A DNA stretch of 64,000 nt. It comes from Rhododendron vialii. Lineage: Eukaryota > Streptophyta > Magnoliopsida > Ericales > Ericaceae. The notes beneath the pieces were generated by a model, which saw only the letters and a program-made list of their open reading frames with translations, was not told the DNA's origin and did no database searches. A program made the translations under genes and the position numbers. The DNA lies in contig NC_080567.1 in assembly GCF_030253575.1 (NCBI RefSeq), forward strand, positions 19,617,001-19,681,000, given 5' to 3'. Position 1 is the stretch's first letter; every line of letters begins with the position of its first letter. Of this stretch, positions 33,591-44,354 are shown in pieces.

Positions 33591-34153
33591 TGTTAGTAAT
33601 TTATTTTAATTAACGGGTATCTGTGATCTTAATGTGGGGAGATTAATAAGTATTTAATAACATGGAGCTCGAAATATAATTGAGATAAGGACGGGAGTGC
33701 AATTACAATTCTATCTGTAGTGGGGTGAATTGTAATTTGTGTGATAAAAAATAGAATCCTGGTGGGATTAAGATTTCTTATTTACACAAAGAGCCCAGAT
33801 TTATTTCTCCTTCGGTCCCTACCCTAGCCCTATAAATATACCGCTTCGTTCTCTAAGTCGACAAGATGTTTTTGAGAGATCAAAAAAGTGGGCTGTGAGA
33901 AAGAACAAACAATCACGTAGGGTTTTCACAAACGGGTACGTGATTCGAGGTATAAGAGAATATGGTAGAAGATCGTAAGGTACGGTCGAGCAGTATTCGT
34001 GGCATACAGCAAGATGTGCTGTAACAAGTTCAACCAGAGTTCGTGACGCGGGAGTTGCGGTAAAACTCTAATTCCGCCTCGTAGGGTTTTTTGCAATGAT
34101 TGTTGTCTAATCTGTACGCGTTATTACTGGGTTCTGGGAATCGTTTCCCAACA
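33591..34153 (+). repeat. Right LTR of the Copia element
   Basis: It pairs with 27230-27788. It is longer by one 4-bp CTAT duplication, and the remaining differences are substitutions. Confidence 0.95.
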
Positions 34154-34493
34154 ATACTTTGGCTTTGAGTTAACGTAAGTGTTACCAACAATTTTTTTAG
34201 TGGCTAAAGCTCAGTCGAAGCATGCTTCCATTTTGGAAAGGTGAAACTTTGATCACAGGTGTAAAAGTTATTGTAATTGATAAAAAAAAAAATCTTCCTT
34301 GTTGTAGTTATGTTAACTTCAGGCTCCTAATATATTTAAAGGTACTTAATTTTTGGGTTTCTTTATTAAGAGAATTGATTTTATCCTGGGTTTTGTTTGT
34401 TATTTGGAGTTGGAGTTTTCATTGTTGGTTATATGGGTGTGTTTATTTTAGCATGAACATGAATTTTCACTTCTATGCTTTTACATCTTTTTA

Positions 34494-34727
34494 CTCCCTC
34501 CGTTCCAAAATGAGGGACCTTTTTGGGAAAGCGTGTCATTTTCAATTGCTTATATATTTCAATGTGAGTGTTAACAAATATGCAATATGGATCTTGTTTG
34601 AGAGATTTTAATTAGTTCTATTAAACAAAGTTTTCAGAATAACATAAAACTTCATAAATCGGAAGATATAAGCATTATAAAATGACACGGAATCCCAAAA
34701 AGGTCAGTCATTTTGGAACGGAGGGAG
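34494..34727. mobile_element. Stowaway MITE with TA duplication
   Basis: The 234-bp element starts CTCCCTCCGTTCCAAAATGA and ends TCATTTTGGAACGGAGGGAG, the typical Stowaway (Tc1/mariner-type) termini. It is flanked by TA at 34492-34493 and 34728-34729. The inner Helitron has the unoccupied site, ACATCTTTTAAATTCTC, with a single TA. There is no coding sequence. Confidence 0.95.
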
Positions 34728-35003
34728 TAATTCTCTTGATCCCTTTTTCACTTTTCACATTTGTGTATTTCATTGGATTGACCTCTACACCCATTTTATT
34801 GGTATGGGACGGTTGTGTAAGTTTAGGTTTAATATGTACCTCAACTCCAAGGACACGTATTTGTTGATGTGACTTAGTATAGTCTTTTTTCTGGCTATCA
34901 TACTTTTTGATTGCTTTATTCAACGAGGTTAACAACATTTTAGAGTTCTATATGAGATATATTCATATGTATTGCTTTGTTTCCTTTTTTCTGTGATGGA
35001 ATT

Positions 35004-35940
35004 TGTAATACCCCATTTATTAAAAGAATGACTTTAAATTAGTAAAATATGTTTTGTTTAAGTGACCTAGTAACTTGTTTGTTGTCTTGTAGTGTTGCAA
35101 GTATTTTGGCATAAATAGAAAAGGGAAAGATAAAGATAGAGTAAATAAGTAATTTGTAAGCTAGTAGGCTTTTGGACTTGGCTGGTGAAACGTGCAAGCA
35201 TGAGAGAATTTAAGCATCTTAGTTGTAGAAATTTGGTGAATTAATGCATGCAAGGGTTTCCAGTGACTTTTGGCCTTTGGCATGATATCCCGTTATATAT
35301 ATAGGAATAAGGTTAATCCTATTTGAGGAGTTAAGAGAACAATGAGAAACTCCAAGAGGGAACCGAGAGAAGCAATGATCGGCGAAGGAATCCAATGTTG
35401 TTATGGGATCTGAGTGACAGTGAATGTGAGATACATATTTCTTGTACAATATTAATGTTGGGTTCTTGTTGGTTGTGTTATGTGTGGTGACCGTATGTCG
35501 TGAAATTGTTTGGTATGTGACGGGGTGATTAGGCTAAAAAGCTGTGCCAAAAGACAAGTTGACCAATGGGCTGTGGTGAGGCTAGTGAGATGGTATGTCA
35601 CCCGTCATATACCGAGGAGGACCGGATATGTGGTTCCTTTTATGTGGAAGGTGTTATATTCGTGGTTGGTGTTAATACATGGTGGTTGATGTTGTGGAGT
35701 TATTTTAGTGTTGATATTGTACACGTTATTATGTCTCACACACTCCTGGGGTCCTTTGGACTCCAGCTTGCAGGTTGGTTAGCGGGACAGGTGCCGGTGG
35801 TATAAGCTTGTCCGATTTGCTGTGAGAGTGGGTTGTTGTTTATTTATTTTAAAGATAGTTGTAAATTATATAGTTTTTGGAATAAAGGACAAATTGTGGT
35901 CTTTTTAATATCGTGGTGCTTGAGGATCCGGGTTGTTACA
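35004..35940. mobile_element. Solo LTR, 937 bp, target duplication GAATT
   Basis: The element starts TGTAATACCCC and ends GGGTTGTTACA, and is flanked by GAATT at 34999-35003 and 35941-35945. The inner Helitron reads GATGGAATTGCC with one GAATT, confirming the insertion. There is no internal region, so it is a solo LTR left by recombination between two LTRs. The ends suit a Ty3/gypsy family, but there is no coding part to prove it. Confidence 0.85.
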
Positions 35941-36059
35941 GAATTGCCTCACTCTTTCCATTGTGTGGCTTTGGGTTTTATTATATGTTTTCTTCATTGG
36001 TTGCGTTCCACCGTATAGGAAGTTGCCATTTTGTTTAATAGAATGAATTTGTTGGACAA

Positions 36060-36245
36060 TTGAAGGACATAGAGGTAAGATGCTCAAGAGGTACTATGTC
36101 ATTACTCATTAGTTGTGAACATGCCATATGCGCCATGCCAAAAAACCAAAGATCAATTGAATGTTTTCCTCTTCATTCAATCGTATTTATGTACAAAGAA
36201 CTAAATGTTTCAAGTAGAAAAGGGAGGGGGAAAAGTGAGAAATAA
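36060..36245 (+). CDS. Small ORF conserved in both Helitron copies, function unknown
   Basis: This frame of 61 codons (MKDIEVRCSRGTMSLLISC...) is also open in the inner Helitron (38390 to 38190, minus strand, 66 codons). The two differ by a few replacements in the first 58 residues. I recognise no family. It may simply reflect recent copying of the element, and I see no promoter or signal for translation. Confidence 0.2.
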   Translation: MKDIEVRCSRGTMSLLISCEHAICAMPKNQRSIECFPLHSIVFMYKELNVSSRKGRGKSEK

Positions 36246-36712
36246 ATTGTACACTTGATGCACCATTACTACGATCCAGTTTTAGACTTCATTTTCCTTT
36301 TAGGTCCTCTGATTTTCCAACGCAGTTGGTTGTGAGAGTAGCTTAGTTTGATTGTAGCATCCATTGCTATGTAGCATGCTCACGGACATAGATTTCTACA
36401 AAAATGTAGACACGTATTTTAATTTCCATACAAACCAACTCATGGCAGCAGTCTATTTTTAACATGGTAATGTTTAGCTTATAGAAAGCAGTAGGCATGA
36501 AGGGCAGTGGGTCATGGCATACTTTGCTCAATGAGCTGGAGGTATTACATAAATATTTGAGGCAGGTGTGTGTGTGTCACCACATCATTAACAATGAGTT
36601 AGACACTTTTTTGTTTTTTTAGTTGAAGTTGGTAGTAACTACTTAACTAGTTTGATCTGGTACCCTAATCGAAAAAGTTTCTTTTTTCAGGTAAGTTGAT
36701 TTTAGAATGGAA

Positions 36713-39700
36713 TTAGCGAATGCAGGCACTGGTGGACGTGACATAATATTGCTTCAATTGACAATACCAACTAATGACAACAATAACTAAATCCTAATCA
36801 ACGAATCAAATTTAAATCAATCAAATCAAATTCTCCAGCAAATTTAACATGCAAAATGAAAATGAACCACCAAAATATGTGTTAGATCTTTTAAAGATTT
36901 AGCCACAAAGAGTATTCCCAAAAAGAGAGAGAGACTAAATGCGCATAAGTGAAGAAGTTATGAACATGTATTTTTCGCTCCCTTGACATTGAGGTTGTTT
37001 TTTTTTTCCCATTGTACACTATTTATGTTCTAGCAAATTTTTTGATAACCGAAAAGCAATCAAGCCCCAAAATCTGATTTTATGCCTAGAAACTAAAAAA
37101 TACACAAAGAAGTTCAAATAGGATATGGTTAGGCAACAATAGTTGGCCCAGATTTTAGCTTCCAAACTTAAGGTGCATGTGAACTTGTCACAGTAACCAA
37201 GGAGCCACTTGCCTTCTCCTATTTTGAGACCACCACCAAAAGCTCATTTTCCCTTACTTTCATACCAGCTACCATCGATGTTTAGCTTCAGAGTACCAGC
37301 ACCAGGAGGATACCATTTAACTAAAATAGGAGAAGTCAAGAGGATTTGGGGGGAGGGGGAATTTAAATGCGCCAACACATTTAAATTCGTAAGACTCAAT
37401 TTTTCTACAACTTACTGGAACATTGGAATAAATTTTATTAAAAAAATTCCTATGCATCCAAGTTGTGAGTGGGGTATTCAAGTCACTCCCATAGAATTAC
37501 TCACTATTCACACTATTCCTCTGCGCCTATATCGATATAAGTTGAAGTATCCATTTTTAGATCATTGTCAAGTCCAAATGCAAATAAAAAAAGAAGCATA
37601 CAGTGCTTTCTTATACTTCAAACAATACCACTTAATAAATGTTAAACCAAATATCTCAAAAGAATTGATAATAAGAACCGAAGAAAACCATACTATGAAG
37701 CACAATAGAAGGAGGTACTCATGATAAGTTTGTTCAAACCTTAACTCATGAAAATGAAACTTGAAAATTAACAACACATTCCATTCTAAAATCAACTTAC
37801 CTAGAAAGAGAAACTTTTTCGATCAGGGTACCAGATCAAACCAGTTAAGTAGTTACTACCAACTTCAACTAAAAAAATAAAAAAGTGTCTAACTCATCGT
37901 TAATGATGTCGTGATACACAAACGCCTGCCTCAAATATTTATGCAATACCTCCAGCTCATTGAGCAAAGTATGCCAAGTCCCACCGCCCTTCATGCCTAC
38001 TGCTTTTTATAAGTTTTGTATAGAAATTAAAATATGTGTCTACATTTTTGTAGAAATCTGTCTGTGAGCATGCTACATAGCAATGGATGCTACAATCAAA
38101 ATTGAGCTACTCTCACAGCCAGCTGCGTTGGAATTTTAGATGTTCTAAAAGGAAAATGAAGTCTAAAACTGGATCGTAGTAATGGTGCATCAAGTATACA
38201 ATTTATTTCTCACTTTTTCCCCCCTTCTTTTTCTACTTGAAACATTTAGTTCTTTGTACATAAATACGATTGAATGAAGAGGAAAACATTCAATTGGTCT
38301 TTGGTTTTTTGGCATGGCACATATGGCATGTTCACAACTAATGAGTAATGACATAGTACCTCTTGAGCATCTTATCTCTTTGTCCTTCAATTGTCCAACA
38401 AATTCATTCTGTTAAACAAAATAACAACTTCATGTATGGTGGAACACAACCAATGAAGAAAACATATAATAAAACCCAAAGCCACACAATGAAAAGAGAG
38501 AGGCAATTCCATCAGAGAAAAAAGGAAACAAAGCAATACAGACGAATATATCTCATGTAGAACTCTAAAATGTTGTTAACCTCGTTGAATAGAGCAATCA
38601 AAAAGTATGATAGCCAGAAAAAAGACTATACTAAGTCACATCAACAGATACGTGTCCTTGGAGTTGAGGTACGTATTAAACCTAGACTTACACAACCGTC
38701 TCATACCGATAAAATGAGTGTAGAGGTCAATCCAATGAAATACACAAATGCAAAAAGTGAAAAAGGGATCAAGAGAATTTAAAAGATGTAAAAGCATAGA
38801 AGTCAAAATTCATGTTCATACTAAAATAAACACACCCATATAACTAACAATGAAAACTCCAACTCCAAATAACAAACAAAACCCAGGATATAATCAATAC
38901 TCTTAAAAAAGAAACCCAAAAATTAAGTACCTTTGAGTATATTAGGAGCCTGAAGTTAACATAACTACAACAAAGAAGATTTTTTTTATCAATTACAATA
39001 ACTTTTACACCTGTGATCAAAGTTTTGCCTTTCCAAAATGGAAGCATGCTTCGACTGAGCTTTAGCCACTAAAAAAATTTGTTGGTAACACTTATGTTAC
39101 TCAAAGCCAAAGTATGTCAACATCAACAACCAAAAGCCAATACTAATACCATAACAAAAAAAGAAGAAGAAGAAGCTAAGAGAGCACTTTACCCAAAGGG
39201 ATCTTTGATCATACCACCACAATTCCATAAGAATAGGAGCTTTGCAAGAAAGATCGGTGGTGGAACACCGATCATCCACCAAAAGCACTTCCACTCTTTC
39301 CATGTTACCTCTACAACGTAGTATCAACACAGATTGTTAGAGTGCTAGAAAACGTGAACCTCTTGCAACTCCAAAATAATTATCACGCAGGGGGAAAACA
39401 CCTTAATCAACAACCAAGCCTCACTTTCAAATCTCAAGAAAAAAGCTAAAGGTGAGGGAGATGCCTACTTGTCTTGAGGTGATTCACTTGACCGGTCTAA
39501 AATTCATTAACCCAGATCGTTCTCAACGTGCCCGTGGTTTTAATGGTGGGTTCTATGACTTATTCTCCTGCAAAGTTTTATGACACAATTGTTATTGCAT
39601 TACTTGGAAAAATACTTTCGCCCTCTCTCCAATTTCCAATCCTAACAACATACAATCACCTTTCAAGTATTTCCAATGGAACATGGCCCACGTAATAAAA

Positions 39701-41758
39701 AATAAAAGGAAGAAAATAACAAATGGACTAAACTATATGTTGCAATTACCATATCCCACCAACGGAATATAGGAAATACCCTGGCAAAATTCTCTAACCT
39801 GGCTTCCTAACTCCAAGTGCACAACCAGGGCTACCCATATGATTTCCTTTTCCCCAATGATAATAATCAAGATGATACCGATAAGAAAAAGCTAATGTTG
39901 AATACTTGAATTGGAATTGTTTCACCCTAGACCAAACAAATCCAAAACTAATTCACCACCATTATGTTTCTCATTCATGGAATTTATCGAACAGATGGTA
40001 CCCGTGTGTCTGAAGTTAATTTCCAAGAAATCAATAGTAAAGCTGTGACAAAAACTATGATTTCAGCATGTACCTAACATTTCAGCACTTTAAAACAGAA
40101 TTTCAGGTTATAGAGAAATTAAGTTTAGCCATAAGTTACTTGATTCCATCCTTCTATGACTAATCCTAGCATGTACTTTGTAATTACATCAATTACCATC
40201 TAATTTCTGGTTCTAATCACAGCTTTTAATTGTTCCAAATCAAAGACTCCACAATCAAGTGCTTATTCTAAAATATTGCATTTGAAAAAAACTTTTAACA
40301 TAAATACTTACAAAGAACCAAAATTTTAAAATTTAAACACACCGGCCAATGATCTACATCAACTACATCAGTAAAAATCTAAGCCTGCAATTAACAACAG
40401 AAGAGCAAATCTAAGCACACCGGTGCTCTGCATTGAACAACATAAGAGCAAATCTATGCTAGTGCTTTGCATAATAAGTGAATACATACGGATCTGAAAT
40501 CTTGCGATTCGACGTACTTGAGTGGTAGTTCAAATCCAAAGCTCCCTTGTCAACAACTTTCCACTGCACTTGCATGTATATAAGTTGAAGTATCCATGTT
40601 TAGATTATGGTAAGTCCAAATGAATATAAGAAAAAGAAAAAGGTTCACACCACGGAACATCATACTCAGTAAGCAGCTTATCAAACATAACACCCCATTG
40701 AAACAATTGAATTTTGTATTCAGTAACTCTATTTTAAACAAAAGGTCGATTATCATTATACCTCAAATAGAACCAAATAAAATTGAAAACAGATAGTGTT
40801 GGTTGAAGCTCTGGTGTATTCATTGAGCTATTCATTCAGTATTCTAGCCTCTTCGAGCTCGATGGAGAGTCAACTTACATTGGTTTTTCTACAATGGGTT
40901 GTGCCATTGCCTTATTTTGGCCATGAATAGTGATATTTTGCTATGTTATAAACAAAGACCACAAATAGAACTTAAGATGCATTATAAGGCAGAACCTAAG
41001 CCATGACATACCAAATAAGCCTAGGGATTAATAGAGATACTGATAACAAAGAGCCAACCTCTAGTTTGCATCACCATAAAGAGGAGAATTTCCCCCAATT
41101 CCAATCAAGAAACTAATAACAAAGAGCCAACCTAGGTTCTTCACAACTATATACATCACAAAACTCAAAATAACCAACTATCAGCTATCATTTCTTCAAC
41201 AACTAAAAATCCAAAACATATTGCAACTCCACGGTGTTCCTTTTTGAATAAAATGACTAGGGAAAATCCCTATTCTCAGAGTTCATTGTCCGATCTAGCA
41301 ACTCCAAATCCAGACTATTAGGCAAGGGATTAACCAAGGAAAGTAGAGGAACTCAAAAGCATGAAATGCTTGAGAAAGAGGAAAAAGGTGTATTGAGGAA
41401 CTTAAAAGCATGAAATGCATGAAGGGCGATTGACCCACGGAGGCTTGCGGCAGAGGAAGCCATAGTTGTTGTTGGGTCGTTGTTTGAAGGTAGCGCATGT
41501 AGGTGGAGATCGGCGATTCGGCTGCTGCATGGACGGACGGGAATGGCGGTAGCGGGGAGAGCGTCTCTCTCTGGTTGTTAAGCAAGGGAGGGAGGTGGTG
41601 GCTAAGCTGTTCAAGGGGAGGAGGCGGCGGCTGCATAAAAATGTAATGTATTTATCAAAATGCCAATGTAGAATGGAGGGTGGAGAAATATATAGGGTAT
41701 AAATCTGAATCGTTGGTTGTCTTTTGGTTTCAAAATTAGTCCTGTCTTATTATATAGA
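36713..41758 (-). mobile_element. Helitron 3 (inner), inverted copy nested in Helitron 2
   Basis: On the minus strand it begins TCTATATAATAAGACAGG (from 41758) and ends GCATTCGCTAA (to 36713), with flanking A and T as Helitrons require. It is 5046 bp long. Its sequence matches the outer Helitron from end to end in opposite orientation, apart from the 2-kb segment and the later insertions. Joining 36712 to 41759 gives AATGGAATGTGTTG, exactly the uninterrupted sequence found inside this inner copy near 37785. That shows the insertion point. It encodes no Rep protein and carries the same exon-like fragments as the outer copy. Confidence 0.88.
37120..37325 (-). pseudogene. RNase H-like fragment inside Helitron 3
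   Basis: On the minus strand one frame reads VKWYPPGAGTLKLNIDGSW. Another, about 60 bp on, reads SLEAKIWANYCCL. These resemble the start (PPxGxLKLNxDGS) and the later (SSLEAEILA) parts of the RNase H-like domain of plant non-LTR retroelements and their domesticated relatives. The middle of the domain is missing. The same fragment is in the outer Helitron, split by a TRIM at GCTGG. It is probably captured by the ancestral Helitron. Confidence 0.6.
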
Positions 41759-42211
41759 TGTGTTGTTAATTTTCAAGTTTCGTTTTCATGAGTTAAGGTT
41801 TGAACAAACTTATCATGAGTACCTCCTCCTATTGTGCTTCATAGTATAGTTTTCTTCGGTTCTTATCATCAATTCTTTTGAGATATTTGGTTTAACATTT
41901 ATTAAGTGGTATTGTTTGAAGTATAAGAAAGCATTGTATGCCCCTTTTTTTTTTATCTGCATTCGGACTTGACAATGATCTAAAAATGGATACTTCAACT
42001 TATATACATATAGGTGCAGAGGAATAATGTGAGCAATTCTATACGAGTGACTTGAATAACCCACTCACAACTTGGATGCATAGGAATTTTTTTAATAAAA
42101 TTTATTCCAACGTTCTAGTAAGTTGTAGAAAAATTGGGTCTTACGAATTTAAATGTGTTGGCGCATTTAAATTCCCCCTCCCCCCAAATCCTCTTGACTT
42201 CTCCTATTTTA

Positions 42212-43920
42212 GTTAAATGGTATCATCCTGGTGCAGGTACTCTGAAGCTAAACATCGATGGTAGCTGGTGTTAGAGATATGCCTTGAATTTGGAATGGTC
42301 GAAAAGATATTTGACTTCCTAAAAGATTTGTTTCCTTGTTGGTTTAGACTTTCGGTGCAAGGAATTTTGTTTGTGCAAGTATTGGTTTTAGGAAGGACTA
42401 TGTGGCTATAAATATAACCTTATTCTCTACATTAGGTTTTGGATTTCTTGAGTGAATCCCTTTGGAGAGGCCCCCAGGGGGTCTCTCATGTTGAAAATTA
42501 GATATTAGGGTTTTGGTTTATGCTCTATTGGGTTCCACCTAGGATTTTAGTATCCCTATCGGGTTCCGCTAGAGATTTGTCCTAGATATCTGTAATTGGA
42601 TGCTTCAATGAGAGTTACGGGTATAGCTGGCTCTGTGTGTTATCTCCCCGTTTATAGTGGATCCTCTTGCTCTTCTCCCGTGGACGTACCCAGTTTGGGA
42701 AACCACGTAAATCTTGTGTTCTTGATTTTCGCTTGTTGTGTTGTTTATATTCTCAATTTCGTTTTTGGCACAACAAATTGGTATTAGAGCTCCGGGTTTT
42801 CAATCCGAGGCTTTTGTTTTCCGTTGTGTACTGTGCAATTGGTGATCGTTTCAATGGCGACTCGTTACGAAGTTGAGAAGTTTGTTCAACAAGGATTATT
42901 CAAGGGTTTTGTTGAAGGAGAAGTATAAAGTTTTGTCGAGAGTTTGAGGAGGAGACTACATTTATCGGTATACTTGTTCAGTGAGTAACTTTGTGGTGGA
43001 GTCGGTAATTAACTCTGTGGGGAGTTTGAACAGATCTTCGTGTGTATTCGGGAGGGATGTATTTAGTGGGAGGTGCCCATTGGAAGATAGAGGCTCAATT
43101 TGGAGGCATATGCGGCTGGGTTTCCTAAGTCGCGTTTACAAGGTCAATCAGGTGTGTTTAAGCCTTGCTCGTTTGTGCCATTGGTGATTGCCCCGTGGGG
43201 GCTTTTGGGGAGATGAGCGATTGAAGGAGAGGATTGCCTATAGTGTTGAGTTCGAGGGAATTCAAGTCAAGGTGGAGATTTGCCTTGAATTTGGAATGGT
43301 CGAAAAGATATTTGACGTCTTAAAAGATTTGTTTCCTTGTTGGTTTAGACTTTGGGTGCAAGGAATTTTGTTTGTGCAAGTATTGGTTATGAAGGACTAT
43401 GTGGCTATAAATATAGCCTTATTCTCTTCATTAGGTTTTGGACTTCTTGAGTGAATCCCTTTGGAGAGGCCCCCAGGGGGTTTCTCATGTTGAAAATTAG
43501 ATATTAGGGTTTTGGTTTATGCTCTATTGGTTTCCACCTAGGGTTTTAGTATCCCTATCGGATTCCGCCAGAGATTTGTCCCTAGATATCTGTAATTGGA
43601 TACTTCAATGAGAGTTATGGGTATAGCCGACTCTGTGTGTTATCTCCCCGATTATAGTGGATCCTCTTGCTCTTCTCCCGTGGACGTACCCAGTTTGGGG
43701 AACCACGTAAATCTTGTGTTCTTGATTTTCGCTTGTTGTTTTGTTTATATTCTTAATTTTGTTTTGGCACAACAGCTGGTATGAAAGTAAGGGAAAATGA
43801 GCTTTTGGTGGTGGTCTCAAAATAGGAGAAGGCAAATGGCTCCTTGGTTACTGTGACAAGTTCACATGCACCTCAAGTTTGGAAGCTGAAATCTTGGCCA
43901 ACTATTGCTGCCTAACCATA
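42212..43920 (+). pseudogene. RNase H-like fragment of Helitron 2, split by the TRIM
   Basis: The outer-copy counterpart of 37120-37325. The first part (42212-42268) encodes VKWYHPGAGTLKLNIDGSW. The second (43775-43920) includes SSLEAEILANYCCL. The TRIM lies between them. Confidence 0.55.
42269..43774 (+). mobile_element. TRIM-type LTR element, target duplication GCTGG
   Basis: The left LTR is 42269-42775 (507 bp, TGTTAGAG...CACAACA). The right LTR runs from about 43270 to 43774 and has the same 3' end. GCTGG flanks both sides (42264-42268, 43775-43779), and the inner Helitron shows the unoccupied GGTAGCTGGTATG. After the left LTR comes TTGGTATTAGAGCTCC, a one-base variant of the initiator-tRNA-Met primer site. 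The internal part is only about 495 bp. It begins with an ATG frame MATRYEVEKF that recalls a Copia gag start, then stops. There is no pol, so it is non-autonomous. It splits the RNase H-like fragment of the outer Helitron. Confidence 0.88.
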
Positions 43921-44107
43921 TCCTATTTGAACTTCTTCGTGTATTTTGTAGTTTTTAACGCATAAAATCAGATTCTAAGGCTTGATTGCTTTTCGGTTAT
44001 CGGAAAATTTGCTAGAACATAAATAGTGTACAACGGGAAAAAAAAACAACCTCAATGTCAATGGAGCAAAAAATACATGTTCATAACTTCTTCACTTATG
44101 CGCCTTT

Positions 44108-44109
<2 letters not shown>

Positions 44110-44146
<37 letters not shown>
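44110..44146. repeat. (CT)n microsatellite near the Helitron 2 3' end
   Basis: This is a pure CT run about 210 bp before the 3' terminus. The inner copy has only a short GA run at the equivalent place (36924-36932). Confidence 0.95.
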
Positions 44147-44150
<4 letters not shown>

Positions 44151-44354
44151 GAGAATACTCTTTGCGGCTAAATCTTTGAAAGATGTAACACATGTTTTGG
44201 CGGTTCATTTTCATTTTGCATGTTAAATTTGATGGAGAATTTGATTTGATTGATTTAAATTTGATTCGTTGATTAGGATTTAGTTATTGATGTCAATAGT
44301 TGGCGTTGTCAATTGAAGCAATATTATGTCATGTCCACTACGGGCATTCGCTAG

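Larger units (their letters stand above)
27230..34153 (+). mobile_element. Ty1/Copia LTR retrotransposon, decayed, with target duplication ATACT
   Basis: The left LTR is 27230-27788 (559 bp) and the right LTR 33591-34153 (563 bp). Both start TGTTAGTAATTTATT and end TCGTTTCCCAACA. The 5-bp target duplication ATACT lies at 27225-27229 and 34154-34158. The primer-binding site TGGTATCAGAGC (27790-27801) matches initiator tRNA-Met. A purine-rich stretch, AAGTGAGAGAT, precedes the right LTR. The internal order is gag, zinc knuckle, protease-like region, integrase, reverse transcriptase, RNase H, which is the Copia order. Every domain is broken by stops or frameshifts. By hand I count about 27 substitutions plus a 4-bp CTAT insertion between the LTRs, near 5% divergence. 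It interrupts the outer Helitron; the inner Helitron shows the empty site. Confidence 0.95.
22368..44354 (+). mobile_element. Helitron 2 (outer), interrupted by five other insertions
   Basis: The 5' end TCTATATAATAAGAC starts directly after the CTAG of Helitron 1. The 3' end is ACGGGCATTCGCTAG at 44354, followed by T. The parts belonging to this element are 22368-36712 and 41759-44354, minus later insertions. It is recognised by comparison with the inner inverted copy (36713-41758), which matches it from end to end and lacks those insertions. It encodes no Rep. It carries exon-like fragments (25773-25852, 27054-27169) and a split RNase H-like fragment (42212-42268 with 43775-43920), so it looks like a non-autonomous, gene-capturing Helitron. 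Confidence 0.8.

Noticed and set aside
22368-41758. A single giant foldback transposon with inverted arms of several kilobases
   Set aside because: The arm ends carry Helitron-type TC and CTAA/CTAG borders with A/T flanks, and removing 36713-41758 restores continuous sequence. Nested Helitrons explain it better.
42269-43774. Reading the two 500-bp direct repeats as a simple local tandem duplication
   Set aside because: TG...CA ends, a GCTGG target duplication, a primer-binding site and an empty site in the inner Helitron identify LTRs.
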